From Microbacterium marinilacus (GTDB taxonomy: Bacteria > Actinomycetota > Actinomycetes > Actinomycetales > Microbacteriaceae), in the NCBI RefSeq assembly GCF_019753765.1, contig NZ_JAIJZW010000004.1, forward strand, positions 1-64,000: a stretch of 64,000 nt of DNA, read 5' to 3'. Numbering within the stretch: the stretch's first letter is position 1; each line of letters opens with the position of its first letter. Below, in pieces: positions 37,520 through 47,011 of the stretch. Under the pieces are notes generated by a model that was not told the origin of the DNA, did not search any database, and worked only from the letters and a program-made list of their open reading frames with translations. The translations under genes were made by a program, and so were the position numbers.

Positions 37520-38407
37520 ATGCTCACCATCGGCCGGCTCGCTGCCTATGCGGGGGTGACGATCGCGACTGTGCGGCACTACCACCGGGTCGGCCTGTTG
37601 CCCGAGCCGGAGCGCGACCGCTCGGGGTATCGCTCCTATGACGCGGCCGCCGTCGTCCGGCTGATCCGCATCCACGTGCTGGCGAGCGCCGGCGTGCCGC
37701 TGCACCGCGTGGAGGGCCTGCTGGATGCCGACGCGGCTTCCTTCTCGGAGCAGGTCCGGACCATCGATGCCCGGCTGCGCGCCGAGGTCCGGCGATTGCA
37801 GGACACCCGCAGGCGCCTGGCAGAGCTCGCCTCGGGCGAGCAGCTGGCACTCCCGGCGAGCGTCGTGGGATACCTCGACCGCCTGCGCGAGCTGGGGGTG
37901 GATGAGCCCTACCTCTCGCGGGAGCGAGACGCATGGATCGTCGTGGCCGCCCAGATTCCCGAGCAGATCGACGCGGTCATCGCGCGCAAGCACGAGGACC
38001 TGCGCGACCCCGATGTGGCGCTGCTCTACCGCCTCGTCAACGGAGCGCTCGACTGGGCCGACGACGACCCCCGAGTGGCGGAGGTCGCCGACGTCCTCGA
38101 CCGCATCGCGACGCGGGCCGCGAGCGAGGGCGATCTCGGTCGCGGCGGGCTCGACGACCAGCTGGCTGCGCTGCTCGACGCCGCAGCGGCCAACGCCTCG
38201 CCCGCTGCCGCGCGGCTGTTCCTGCTGCTCGAGCAGCGGGGCTGGAGGGGCCTCACGCGCACCGAGCGCATTCGTTCAACGCGCCGCGGAGCGGCTTCTC
38301 CGGCTCCTGCCGCACGGTCGGTGTCAGCGGAGTCTGCACGAGCACGGGGAGCGCCAGCTCGTGGTCACGGACGAGAGGCCACCGGCGATCTGGCCGCCGG
38401 GCGATGA
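37520..38407 (+). CDS. MerR-family regulator of the ABC exporter
   Basis: A 295-residue protein. The N-terminal winged helix is typical (MLTIGRLAAYAGVTIATVRH, YHRVGLLPEPERDRSGYRSY), followed by a coiled-coil dimer helix (FSEQVRTIDARLRAEVRRLQ) and a helical effector domain. Gene order ATPase-permease-merR and the long-spacer promoter at 35762 suggest it activates the operon on drug binding. The last 40 residues (IRSTRRGAASPAPAARSVSA) look unlike a folded protein. From 38269 the +1 frame reads AFVQRAAERLLRLLP, which looks more natural, so a one-base deletion near the 3' end is possible. That other frame has no nearby stop, so the case is open. Confidence 0.82.
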   Translation: MLTIGRLAAYAGVTIATVRHYHRVGLLPEPERDRSGYRSYDAAAVVRLIRIHVLASAGVPLHRVEGLLDADAASFSEQVRTIDARLRAEVRRLQDTRRRLAELASGEQLALPASVVGYLDRLRELGVDEPYLSRERDAWIVVAAQIPEQIDAVIARKHEDLRDPDVALLYRLVNGALDWADDDPRVAEVADVLDRIATRAASEGDLGRGGLDDQLAALLDAAAANASPAAARLFLLLEQRGWRGLTRTERIRSTRRGAASPAPAARSVSAESARARGAPARGHGREATGDLAAGR

Positions 38408-38513
38408 CAGGTGGAACGAGGCGACGGCCGGCGACACGCCCACGGATGACGAAAGAGATGACCGCACGCGGACGCACCGAGCCGCACCGCGGCCGGCAGC
38501 ACCGCCGGATGCG

Positions 38514-40514
38514 CTACAGCTTCTCCGACTCCTGGTCCAGCACCGCCACCAGGACCGGACCGGCCACGTAGGGGGCGAGGGATGCGGAGAACAGCCCGGT
38601 GAGGTGGTGGTCGTCGAAGTACACCATCACCCCGCCGATCATCGAATGGCACTTCTCGGCATCGCAGAAGTAGTCCGTCAGGTCGACCGCGGTGACGCCG
38701 GGGTACACCTTGGCCGCCTCCCACATGGCGTTCGACAGCGTCAGGCGGTCTCGGGGGATCGCGCAGGGGTCGTACTCGTCTCGGTGCTCCTCGATGCACG
38801 TCGGCGTCTGGGTCGGCCGGGTCCCGGGCACGTCGTTCACGACGATCACCGCGATCCCCGCGTCGAGGAACGTCTGCCAGCTCTCGCGCGACTGCTCGAC
38901 GGAGATCTCGTCGCTGTCCTCACCCGCTCCGAACACGTAGCTCTGGAAGATGACCGCGTCGAGATCCGGGTCGGACAGCATGCTGTCGTAGGCGTTCTTC
39001 GTCCACTCGACGCACGAGCTGCTCGGCACGCCGTTCACGCGCTCGGTCGCCTGGCCCGTGCACTTCTGCCGGAAGTAGCCCTGCACCTCCCAGCCCTGCT
39101 CCTCGCCATAACGGTGAAGGCCCGTCGCCAGCGCGACGGCATGCGAGTTCCCGACGACCGCCACCCGGATGTCACCGCTCTCGGCACCGCGCCGACAGTC
39201 GATCACCTCGGTCTGCGGGCTGACGCCGAGGCAGTCGGCGCCGAGGAGCCCCCGGTCGCCCTTGCCGACGGCGGTGTCGTACCCGTCCGGCACGGCGAAG
39301 GGGTCGTCGCAGTCGTTCGCCGGGTCCATCGCCGCCGCGCCCTGGCACGCGGCGTCCCGCGCGGCTGCGGCGTAGACCGCCTCCTGCTGCTGGCGGAGCA
39401 CGACCAGGTTCATCCCGGAGAGCGCCAGCACCCCGACCATGCCGGTGGCGGCGAAGGCGAACGTGCGGCGCCACCGGGCCGCGAAGAACGAGCCGCGGCG
39501 GAACGGGTCTTCGACGGCGACCTTGGTCAGCCAGGCGAGCGCCACGCTGACCGCGAGGATCAACGCGCCGCCCTTGATGCCGGCCTCCGCGCCGCGAAGC
39601 AGCGGGTACACGACGACGATCGGCCAGTGCCACAGGTAGAGGCTGTACGACACATCGCCCACCCACTGGATGGGGGCGAGACGCGCCAGCGAGGTCGGCG
39701 ACCCGAGACCGCGGGGCGCGTCGGCCCAGATGACGGCCGCGGTGCCCAGCACGGGCAGCAGCGCGGTGTAGCCCGGGAAGGGGGTCGCGTCGGTGTAGGC
39801 GAAGGCGGCGCCGGCGATGGCCGCGACGCCCGCCCAGGCGACGAGCATCCGCGCCCGCGCCGAGAGGACCATCGGGAGGAAGGCGAGCAGGCCGCCCGCG
39901 GCGAACTCCCACGCGCGGGTGGGCGTGACGAAGTACGCCATCGCCGGGCTCACCGCGGTCGCGACGATCGAGTACACGAGCGACAGCACGAAGACCGACG
40001 CCAGCGCGACGCCGATCCACTTGCGTGCCTTCGTGAAGAACAGCACCCCGACGATGATCAGCGGCCAGACGATGTAGAACTGCTCCTCGACGGACAGCGA
40101 CCAGAAGTGCTGGACGATGGACGGCACGTTCGCGTCCGCTGCGAGATAGTCGACGCTGTTCGTCGCCAGCACCCAGTTCTGGACGTAGAACGCGCTGGCG
40201 ATGATCTCGGTGAACGTCTGCTCCCACACCGACCTCGGCACCCACAGGATGACCATCACGACGGTCGCCGCGAGCACGGCGAACGCGGCCGGCAGGAGCC
40301 GGCGGATGCGACGCGCCCAGAAGTGCAGCACAGAGACCGTGCCCGTGCGCTCCGCCTCGCGCAGGAGATGCGCGGTGATCAGGAAACCGGAGATGACGAA
40401 GAACACGTCCACGCCGATGTATCCGCCGGGGATCGCCGTCGGCCAGATGTGGTACGCGACGACAAGGAGAACCGCGAGCGCCCTGAGTCCCTGGATGTCT
40501 GAGCGCTTGTTCAC
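38514..40514 (-). CDS. O-acyltransferase with SGNH domain, OafA/YrhL type
   Basis: A 666-residue membrane protein. The acyltransferase-3 part (1-360) has about ten membrane helices, begins RSDIQGLRALAVLLVVAYHI with its His, and contains GVDVFFVISGFLIT and FWSLSVEEQFYIVWPL. The C-terminal SGNH domain (about 440-666) lies outside: VAVVGNSHAVALATGL (Ser), and DDHHLTGLFSASLAP (Asp/His). Such proteins add acyl groups to surface polysaccharide or peptidoglycan (OatA-like). It is inserted among nitrogen genes but shares no operon with them: the glnE terminator lies between. Confidence 0.92.
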   Translation of the reverse strand: MNKRSDIQGLRALAVLLVVAYHIWPTAIPGGYIGVDVFFVISGFLITAHLLREAERTGTVSVLHFWARRIRRLLPAAFAVLAATVVMVILWVPRSVWEQTFTEIIASAFYVQNWVLATNSVDYLAADANVPSIVQHFWSLSVEEQFYIVWPLIIVGVLFFTKARKWIGVALASVFVLSLVYSIVATAVSPAMAYFVTPTRAWEFAAGGLLAFLPMVLSARARMLVAWAGVAAIAGAAFAYTDATPFPGYTALLPVLGTAAVIWADAPRGLGSPTSLARLAPIQWVGDVSYSLYLWHWPIVVVYPLLRGAEAGIKGGALILAVSVALAWLTKVAVEDPFRRGSFFAARWRRTFAFAATGMVGVLALSGMNLVVLRQQQEAVYAAAARDAACQGAAAMDPANDCDDPFAVPDGYDTAVGKGDRGLLGADCLGVSPQTEVIDCRRGAESGDIRVAVVGNSHAVALATGLHRYGEEQGWEVQGYFRQKCTGQATERVNGVPSSSCVEWTKNAYDSMLSDPDLDAVIFQSYVFGAGEDSDEISVEQSRESWQTFLDAGIAVIVVNDVPGTRPTQTPTCIEEHRDEYDPCAIPRDRLTLSNAMWEAAKVYPGVTAVDLTDYFCDAEKCHSMIGGVMVYFDDHHLTGLFSASLAPYVAGPVLVAVLDQESEKL

Positions 40515-40553
40515 CGCGTGATGCTAGCAAGGCGCGAACGCGAGCCCGACGGA

Positions 40554-40596
40554 CTGCGCCAGCGAGCGGGCCTACCTGGCCCACTCGCTGGCGCAG
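40554..40596 (-). terminator. glnE terminator
   Basis: A 19-bp stem with one internal mismatch (40567/40583) and a TACCT loop, 9 bp after the glnE stop. Confidence 0.8.
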
Positions 40597-40604
40597 TGCC
40601 GTGT

Positions 40605-43604
40605 TCAGCCGTAGAACAGGCGGTCGAACACGCGGCGGGCACGACGGGCGGTGCCGAGCCAGTCGTCCTCGAGCCGCGAGGCGCTGTGCGGCGGATACTC
40701 GAGGATGCGCGCGATGCCGTCGAGCAGCCGACGGTCGGTCGGCAGCACGTCGCTGGTCTGGCCGGACAGCAGCGTGTTGGCCGAACGCAGGCGGGCGGCG
40801 AGCAGCCAGGCCTCCCGCAGCCGCGCCGCGTCCTCCGCGCCGATCAGCCCCGCTGCGACGGCGGCGTGCAGCGCGTCGAGGGTCGACGTCGTGCGCAGCT
40901 CCGGCACCGCGTGGGCATGCTGCAGCTGCAGCAGCTGCACGAGCCACTCGACATCGCTCAGCCCGCCGGGACCCAGCTTGAGGTGCCGGGGCGGATCCAC
41001 CCGCTGCGGCAGCCTCTCGGTCTCGACCCGTGCCTTGATCCGCTTGATCTCCCGCAGCGCCTGCTCCTCGGGCCGGGCCGGATAGCGCACGTCGTCCGCG
41101 AGCGTCGTGAACGCCTCGATGAGCTTCGTCGACCCGGCGACGCCGCGGGCGCGCAGCAGCGCCTGCGCCTCCCAGGAGACCGACCACCTCCTGTAGTACT
41201 CGGCGTAGGCGTCCAGCGACCGCACGATCGGCCCCTTCCTGCCCTCCGGCCGCAGATCGGCGTCGAGGTCGAGCGGCAGGCGGAAGTCCTCGGACACGCG
41301 GCGCACCTCCGCGACGATCCGCAGTGCGAGAGACTCCGCTCGCTCCGGCGGGACCTGCTCGGCGCGGTAGACGTAGAGGACGTCCGCATCCGACCCGAAG
41401 CCGAGCTCTCCGCCGCCCAGACGCCCCATGCCGATGATCGCGAAGTCGAGCGACGCGTCCTCATCGGCCACCAGCGCTCGACGCACGGCGCGCAGGGTCG
41501 CTTGCAGCGTGACCTCCGTGATCGTCGTGAGCGCCGCGCTGAGCTGGTCGATCGTGGTCACACCGAGCACCGCGCCCATCGCCGCGCGCAACGTCTCGCG
41601 GCGGCGGAGCGCGCGAACCGAGCGCATGGCGTCCTCGACGGTCTCGTGCCGGGTCTGGATCGCGCGCGCCTCGTCGTCCAGCGCAGCCCCGGTGCGGGGG
41701 CGCAGCTGCTTGTCGGCGTCCAGCCAGGCGACCGACTCGGGGATCCACTCCATGAGCTCCCCGACGTACCGGGACGCCGACAGCAGGCGCGTGAGCCGTT
41801 CCGCGGCGCCGGACGAGTCGCGCAGCATCCGCAGGAACCACGGCGTCTCGCCCAGCCGCTCGCTGATGCGGCGGAAGGCCACGAGGCCGTAGTCCGGATC
41901 GGCCCCGTCGGCGAACATCCGCAGCATCACCGGCATCAGATGGCGCTGGATCGTCGCCTTGCGGCTCAGCCCGCTCGTCACCGCCGCGATATGGCGGAGG
42001 GCACCCGCCGGGTCGCGGAATCCGATCGCCGCGAGCCGGTCGCGGGCCTGCTCCTGGGTGAGCGATCCCTCGTCCTGCGGCAGGCTCGCCACGGCGGCCA
42101 GCAGCGGGCGGTAGAACAGGCGCACATGGATCTCGCGGACCTCGCGCCTGATGCCCTCCCAGACCTGCTGCACGCCGCCCGCGGAGTCCGCCAGGCCCGA
42201 CGCGCGGGCGAGAGCACGAAGCCCGGCCTCCGTGCGCGGCATCAGATGTGTGCGCTGCAGGCCGGCCAGCTGCAGCCGGTGCTCGAGGAGGCGCAGCGTG
42301 CGGTAGTCACGATCGAACACCGCCGCCTCCGCACGGCCGATGTAGCCGGACTCGACGAGCGCCCCGATGGCGGGGATCGTCCCGCGCTGGCGCACCGCGT
42401 CATCCGTGCGGCCGTGCACGAGCTGCAGCAGCTGCACCGCGAACTCGATGTCGCGGATGCCGCCGGGGCCGAGCTTGACCTGGTACGGCACGTCGTCGGC
42501 CGGGATGTGCTCCATCACCCGCTCGCGCATGCGCTGAACGCTGTCGACGAAGTCCTCGCGCGCTGCGCTCGCCCACACCTTGGGCTGCATCGCCTCGACG
42601 TAGGCGGCACCCAGCTGCCGATCCCCCGCCAGGGGCCGCGCCTTGAGGAGGGCCTGGAACTCCCAGCTCTTCGCCCACCGGTCGTAGTAGGCGACGTGCG
42701 ACTCGAGCGTGCGGACGAGCGCACCCTGCTTGCCTTCGGGGCGCAGGTTCGGATCCACCTCCCAGAGCGGCGGCTCGGCCTCGATGCCGTCGATGCCGCG
42801 CATGGTCTGAACCGCGAGGCGCGTCGTGATCTCGACCGCGCGAGCCTCCGGCAGGTCGGCGCCCTCCGCCGGCTCGCCGACGAAGATCACGTCGACGTCG
42901 CTGACGTAGTTGAGCTCGCGCGCGCCGGCCTTGCCCATGCCGATGATCGCCAGGCGCGCCTGCTCGACCTCGTGGCGCGGGAAGCCGCCGGCTCCCCCTG
43001 CGCCTCCGCTCACCTTCGTGCGTGCGACGGCGAGAGAGGCATCGAGCGCGGCGCCCGCGAGGTCGGCCAGCGCCGCGGCCACGTCGTGCACCACCCCGAC
43101 GGGCTCGGGGTGCATCAGGTCGTACGCGGCGATCCTGGCGAGCTGCTCGCGATAGGCCACGCGCAGCGCGACCCAGGTCTCGTCGTCGCCCGATGCGGCG
43201 AAGCCCCCGTCGTCCGCCCCCACCGCCGTCGCCAACGCCGCACCGAGCTCCTCCGCGGTCGGCAGCCGACGGCCGACCCCCGGCAGCTGGGCGAGCGTGT
43301 CCGGCCGGCGCAGGTAGAAGTCCGCGAAGCCGTGCGAGGCGCCCAGCAGCCGCCAGGAGACCTGGCGTCCGCGCGCGTCGGCGAGGGCGTCGCGCACCGG
43401 TTCCGCTCGCCGCCGGGCGATCCGGACGAGCCCCGCCAGCGCCTCGTCGGGGTCCGCGGCGCGGCCGGCGTCGGCCAGCAGCACGTCGCGGTCGATACCG
43501 ACGAGCGCGCCGAGCTCCCGGAGGTGGTCCTCGGCCTCGTCGAAGTGCGCGAAGCCGAGACGCGCCAGGTCCGTCAGCGACGACGAGCGGTCACGGGTGC
43601 TCAT
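40605..43604 (-). CDS. glnE: Glutamine-synthetase adenylyltransferase / deadenylase
   Basis: A 999-residue two-headed nucleotidyltransferase that adds AMP to, and removes it from, the Tyr of GlnA. Two nucleotidyltransferase domains are seen: IIGMGKAGARELNYVSDVDV (about 220-239, the deadenylase half) and IIGMGRLGGGELGFGSDADV (about 718-737, the adenylase half). Each is followed by a helical GlnE-specific domain with PYQVKLGPGGIRDIEFAVQL and PPRHLKLGPGGLSDVEWLVQ. Length is normal for actinobacteria. The start lies 9 bp after the glnA2 stop, so the two are co-transcribed. Confidence 0.96.
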   Translation of the reverse strand: MSTRDRSSSLTDLARLGFAHFDEAEDHLRELGALVGIDRDVLLADAGRAADPDEALAGLVRIARRRAEPVRDALADARGRQVSWRLLGASHGFADFYLRRPDTLAQLPGVGRRLPTAEELGAALATAVGADDGGFAASGDDETWVALRVAYREQLARIAAYDLMHPEPVGVVHDVAAALADLAGAALDASLAVARTKVSGGAGGAGGFPRHEVEQARLAIIGMGKAGARELNYVSDVDVIFVGEPAEGADLPEARAVEITTRLAVQTMRGIDGIEAEPPLWEVDPNLRPEGKQGALVRTLESHVAYYDRWAKSWEFQALLKARPLAGDRQLGAAYVEAMQPKVWASAAREDFVDSVQRMRERVMEHIPADDVPYQVKLGPGGIRDIEFAVQLLQLVHGRTDDAVRQRGTIPAIGALVESGYIGRAEAAVFDRDYRTLRLLEHRLQLAGLQRTHLMPRTEAGLRALARASGLADSAGGVQQVWEGIRREVREIHVRLFYRPLLAAVASLPQDEGSLTQEQARDRLAAIGFRDPAGALRHIAAVTSGLSRKATIQRHLMPVMLRMFADGADPDYGLVAFRRISERLGETPWFLRMLRDSSGAAERLTRLLSASRYVGELMEWIPESVAWLDADKQLRPRTGAALDDEARAIQTRHETVEDAMRSVRALRRRETLRAAMGAVLGVTTIDQLSAALTTITEVTLQATLRAVRRALVADEDASLDFAIIGMGRLGGGELGFGSDADVLYVYRAEQVPPERAESLALRIVAEVRRVSEDFRLPLDLDADLRPEGRKGPIVRSLDAYAEYYRRWSVSWEAQALLRARGVAGSTKLIEAFTTLADDVRYPARPEEQALREIKRIKARVETERLPQRVDPPRHLKLGPGGLSDVEWLVQLLQLQHAHAVPELRTTSTLDALHAAVAAGLIGAEDAARLREAWLLAARLRSANTLLSGQTSDVLPTDRRLLDGIARILEYPPHSASRLEDDWLGTARRARRVFDRLFYG

Positions 43605-43613
43605 CCGAGCCGA

Positions 43614-44951
43614 TCAGATGATGTCGAGGCTGTGCTTGAGCTCGAACTGGGTGACCTGGGATCGGTACTGCTCGAACTCGCGCCGCTTGTTGCTGAGCAC
43701 ATAGCGGAACACCTGCTCGCCGAGGGTCTCCGCGACGAGCTCGCTCTCCTCCATGTGCTCGATCGCGTCGTCGAGGCTCGACGGGAGCGGCTTGTACCCC
43801 AGGGCACGGCGCTCGGATGCGCTGAGCGCCCAGACGTTGTCCTCCGCCTCGGCGGGCAGCTCGTATTCCTCCTCGATGCCCTTCAGGCCCGCGGCGAGCA
43901 TCAGCGCGTACGCGAGGTAGGGGTTGGCGGCGGAGTCGATGCCGCGATGCTCGATGCGCGCCGACTGGCTCTTGCCCGGCTTGTACATCGGCACCCGCAC
44001 CAGCGCCGATCGGTTGTTGTGCCCCCAGGTGATGTAGCTGGGCGCCTCGTCGCCGCCCCACAGCCGCTTGTACGAGTTGACGAACTGGTTCGTCACGGCC
44101 GCGATCTCGTTCGCGTGCCGCAGCAGGCCTGCGATGAACCGCCGACCCGTCCGCGAGAGCTGGTACTCGGCACCCTCCTCGTAGAACGCGTTCGTGTCAC
44201 CCTCGAACAGCGACATGTGGGTGTGCATGCCGCTTCCGGGCTCGCCGTAGAGCGGCTTCGGCATGAACGTCGCATGCACGCCCTGCTCGATGGCGACCTC
44301 CTTGACCACGGAGCGGAAGGTCATGATGTTGTCCGCCATCGTGAGGCCGTCCGCGTAGCGCAGGTCGATCTCGTTCTGCCCGGGTCCGCCCTCGTGGTGG
44401 CTGAACTCCACGGAGATGCCGAGGTCCTCCAGCATCCGGACAGACCGGCGGCGGAAGTCGTGAGCGGTGCCGCCCGGGACGTTGTCGAAGTAGCCGGCAC
44501 GGTCGACGGGCTCGTAGCCGTCCGGTCCGGGCGTGGCGGACTTCAGCAGGTAGAACTCGACCTCGGGGTGCGTGTAGAACGTGAAGCCCGCGTCGGCCGC
44601 CTTCGCCAGTGTGCGCTTCAGCACGTTGCGCGGGTCGGCCACCGCCGGCTGCCCGTCCGGGGTCGTCAGGTCGCAGAACATCCGCGCCGTCGGGTCGACC
44701 TCGCCGCGCCACGGCAGGATCTGGAACGTGGTGGGGTCCGGATGGGCCAGCAGGTCGGACTCGTAGGTGCGCGTGAGGCCCTCGATCGCCGAGCCGTCGA
44801 AGCCGATGCCCTCGCTGAACGCGCCCTCGACCTCCGCCGGCGCGATCGCGACCGATTTGAGGGTGCCGACGACGTCCGTGAACCAGAGCCGCACGAACTT
44901 GACGCCGCGCTCCTCGATCGTGCGCAGCACGAAGTCCCTCTGCTTGTCCAT
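43614..44951 (-). CDS. glnA2: Second glutamine synthetase, GSI-alpha type
   Basis: A 445-residue synthetase with all catalytic segments: FSEGIGFDGSAIEGL, THPEVEFYLLKS, NEIDLRYADGLTMADN, GEPGSGMHTHMSLF, FVNSYKRLWGGDEAPSYIT and IEHRGIDSAANPYLAY. At the adenylylation region it reads AEDNVWALSASERRA: Trp replaces the Tyr of GlnA, so GlnE should not modify it. It lacks the 25-residue insert of the beta type. ATG 44951 has AGGAG 5 bp upstream; a TTG one codon before is less likely. Paralogues in other actinobacteria may act on other amines. Confidence 0.94.
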   Translation of the reverse strand: MDKQRDFVLRTIEERGVKFVRLWFTDVVGTLKSVAIAPAEVEGAFSEGIGFDGSAIEGLTRTYESDLLAHPDPTTFQILPWRGEVDPTARMFCDLTTPDGQPAVADPRNVLKRTLAKAADAGFTFYTHPEVEFYLLKSATPGPDGYEPVDRAGYFDNVPGGTAHDFRRRSVRMLEDLGISVEFSHHEGGPGQNEIDLRYADGLTMADNIMTFRSVVKEVAIEQGVHATFMPKPLYGEPGSGMHTHMSLFEGDTNAFYEEGAEYQLSRTGRRFIAGLLRHANEIAAVTNQFVNSYKRLWGGDEAPSYITWGHNNRSALVRVPMYKPGKSQSARIEHRGIDSAANPYLAYALMLAAGLKGIEEEYELPAEAEDNVWALSASERRALGYKPLPSSLDDAIEHMEESELVAETLGEQVFRYVLSNKRREFEQYRSQVTQFELKHSLDII

Positions 44952-45043
44952 CAAGGCTCCTTTGCAGGCCCGTCCCTCGGAGGGGCGACGCTGTTCCGCA
45001 GGCGAAGTTCGCGGGCGATCCCGCTCGATCAGCCTACGGCACC

Positions 45044-45072
45044 GGGCGCCCCGGACCGGGTCGGCGGCGCCC
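45044..45072 (-). terminator. Possible terminator of the small SPOR-like gene
   Basis: GGGCGCC and GGCGCCC arms with a 15-base loop, starting 12 bp beyond the stop codon. Confidence 0.4.
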
Positions 45073-45083
45073 CGGCGCTCGGC

Positions 45084-45305
45084 TCAGGGAGTGCCGGCGC
45101 CCCAGCCCTTCTCGCGCTCCTCGTCCTCGGCCCAGGCCTTCGACCGAGCCTTCAGGACCTCGGGCGCGCGAGCCGCCTCCTCGGCGGTCTCGAACGGTCC
45201 GACGCGGTCGATGGCGGGCGACTCCGGCCCATGCTCGACCTCGCCGGTGCGCGCGTTGTACCAGTAGCTCTTCTCGATCTCGTCCGGCGTCTCGGAGTTG
45301 CTCAT
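45084..45305 (-). CDS. Small SPOR-domain-like protein
   Basis: A 73-residue acidic protein: KSYWYNARTGEVEHGPESPA, IDRVGPFETAEEAARAPEVL, then a charged tail. It matches a small family found in most Micrococcales and annotated as SPOR-like (the GPF-T-EEA pattern) or, wrongly, as methionine aminopeptidase. No membrane anchor. Function unknown. TAGGAT stands exactly 6 bp before its ATG. Confidence 0.8.
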   Translation of the reverse strand: MSNSETPDEIEKSYWYNARTGEVEHGPESPAIDRVGPFETAEEAARAPEVLKARSKAWAEDEEREKGWGAGTP

Positions 45306-45311
45306 GGCCCA

Positions 45312-45317
45312 ATCCTA
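45312..45317 (-). promoter_or_regulatory. -10 element of the small SPOR-like gene, leaderless type
   Basis: TAGGAT on the minus strand with a 6-bp gap to ATG 45305. Confidence 0.5.
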
Positions 45318-45364
45318 GGCACCGGCGGCGGCGCTGCCGAGGGCTTGCGGACGACGCGGGCCCG

Positions 45365-47011
45365 TCAGCGGAACATGGCCTCCACGCGCGCGGCGTCGCC
45401 TCCTGAGCGCCGGCGGCCACCCCGCCCGCCCGCCGGCGGGCGACGCCTGCCGGCGAGGTGCAACAGCCCGACCGCGGCGAGACCCGCCGCGGCGCCCCAC
45501 AGCAGCACCAGCTGGATCGCCGAGCCGACGACCAGCCCCGGTGTGAGCCCGTCGCGCAGCTCCACGTCTCCGACGAGCACGCCCGCCTGATCGATGCCGA
45601 GCGACGACACCGTGGTGCCGTCGGGCGCGATGACCTGGCTCGTGCCCACCGTCGACAGGTTGACCACGCTGCGTCCGGTCTCGATCGCACGCATGCGTGC
45701 GAACGCGAGCTGCTGCAGGTTCTCGTCCGTGCCGCGGAAGTCCGCGTTGTTGGTCTGGAACATGTAGACCTGCGCGCCGTCCCGCGCCCCCTCCCGGATC
45801 ACGTCGTCGTAGATCACGTCGAAGCAGATCGCGAGCCCCACGAGGGTGCCGCCGACATCGACCAGCGGCGCGTCCGTGCCCGGCGTGTACTCGCGCCCGA
45901 TCAGGCCGATGAGGTCGGGCACGATCCGTTCGAAGAAGGCGCGGTCGGGCACGTACTCCCCGAAGGGCACGGGGTGCCGCTTCGCGTGCGTCTGCAGCCC
46001 GCCCGCGGCCGCCACGCCGTCGGCCGTCCAGAGCATCGAGGTGTTGTAGACCAGGTCGCCCGCGGCGGACGCGGCGTTCATCAGGATCGGCGCGCCGTAG
46101 GCACGCGCCGCCAGCTCGAGGCGCGCGGCCGTCCCCGCGTCCTGCAGCGGGTCGTACTCCACCCCGCCCTCGGGCCAGAGCACCACGTCCACCTGCTCGT
46201 CGCGCAACGGCTCCGATGCGTCGAGCTGCGCCTGGATGACGGATCCGGGCTCCCGCTCGTCGAAGTACGCGGTCGGGCCGTCGCCCTGCACCGCGCCGAC
46301 GCGGATGGTGCCCGCCGAGGCGGTCTGCCACTGCGGCACCGCCACCAGCAGCACCGCGAGCGCCGCGGCCGGCAGCAGCGACGTCAGCCGAGGACGGCCC
46401 ACCCGGAACACCTCGATCGCGGCCGCGCAGAACGCCACGATGAGAAACGTCAGGCCGCTCACGCCGACCCACGACACGATAGACGCGAGCGGGCTCTCCG
46501 ACTGGCTCATCCCGATCCGCCCCCAGGGGAAGCCGCCGTAGGGCCAATTGCCCATCACGAGCTCTCGGGCCGTCCACACGGCCGCCACCAGTGCGGGAAG
46601 AAGAAGCAGTCGCCCCCACCGTCCGGCGGGGAACCAGCGGTAGGCGAGGGTCAGCAGGATCGCCCCGGCTCCGGTGAAGAACGCCTCGACGCTCGCGAGC
46701 GCGATCCAGGGCACCCACGAGAACGGCATGTCGCCGAGGAACTCGGCGGCCCAGTCGACGTGCGGGAACCAGAAGGCCGCCCCGAACGCGAGCCCCACCA
46801 GCAGCGAAGACCAGACCGTCCGCCCGATGAGCGACACGAGCGACAGGGTGACGGCGACGGGTGCGAGCGCCCAGATGCCCAGCGACGGGAACGAGGCGTC
46901 CAGCGCCAGCCCTCCGGCCGCGGCGGCGAGCACGGCCGCCCACAACGGCAGGAGGGGACGGACGCCCGGCACTCGACGACGGCGGGGCCGACGGCGCGAC
47001 GGCCCGCTCAT
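45365..47011 (-). CDS. lnt: Apolipoprotein N-acyltransferase
   Basis: A 548-residue membrane enzyme that adds the third acyl chain to lipoproteins. A basic N-terminus (SGPSRRRPRRRRVPG) precedes about six membrane helices and then a nitrilase-like periplasmic domain with Glu in DVVLWPEGGVEYDP, Lys in THAKRHPVPFGEYVP and Cys in VGLAICFDVIYDDVI, the Glu-Lys-Cys triad. A last membrane segment follows (PGLVVGSAIQLVLLWGAAAG). Its ATG overlaps the helY stop (ATGA). The FKBP lipoprotein at 52659 is a likely client. Confidence 0.95.
   Translation of the reverse strand: MSGPSRRRPRRRRVPGVRPLLPLWAAVLAAAAGGLALDASFPSLGIWALAPVAVTLSLVSLIGRTVWSSLLVGLAFGAAFWFPHVDWAAEFLGDMPFSWVPWIALASVEAFFTGAGAILLTLAYRWFPAGRWGRLLLLPALVAAVWTARELVMGNWPYGGFPWGRIGMSQSESPLASIVSWVGVSGLTFLIVAFCAAAIEVFRVGRPRLTSLLPAAALAVLLVAVPQWQTASAGTIRVGAVQGDGPTAYFDEREPGSVIQAQLDASEPLRDEQVDVVLWPEGGVEYDPLQDAGTAARLELAARAYGAPILMNAASAAGDLVYNTSMLWTADGVAAAGGLQTHAKRHPVPFGEYVPDRAFFERIVPDLIGLIGREYTPGTDAPLVDVGGTLVGLAICFDVIYDDVIREGARDGAQVYMFQTNNADFRGTDENLQQLAFARMRAIETGRSVVNLSTVGTSQVIAPDGTTVSSLGIDQAGVLVGDVELRDGLTPGLVVGSAIQLVLLWGAAAGLAAVGLLHLAGRRRPPAGGRGGRRRSGGDAARVEAMFR

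Noticed and set aside
40518..45590. A 1690-codon open frame on the plus strand
   Set aside because: It is antisense to glnE, glnA2 and part of lnt. Long stop-free antisense frames are normal at about 70% GC; its composition (Arg, Val, Leu, His, Asp-rich) is an artefact.
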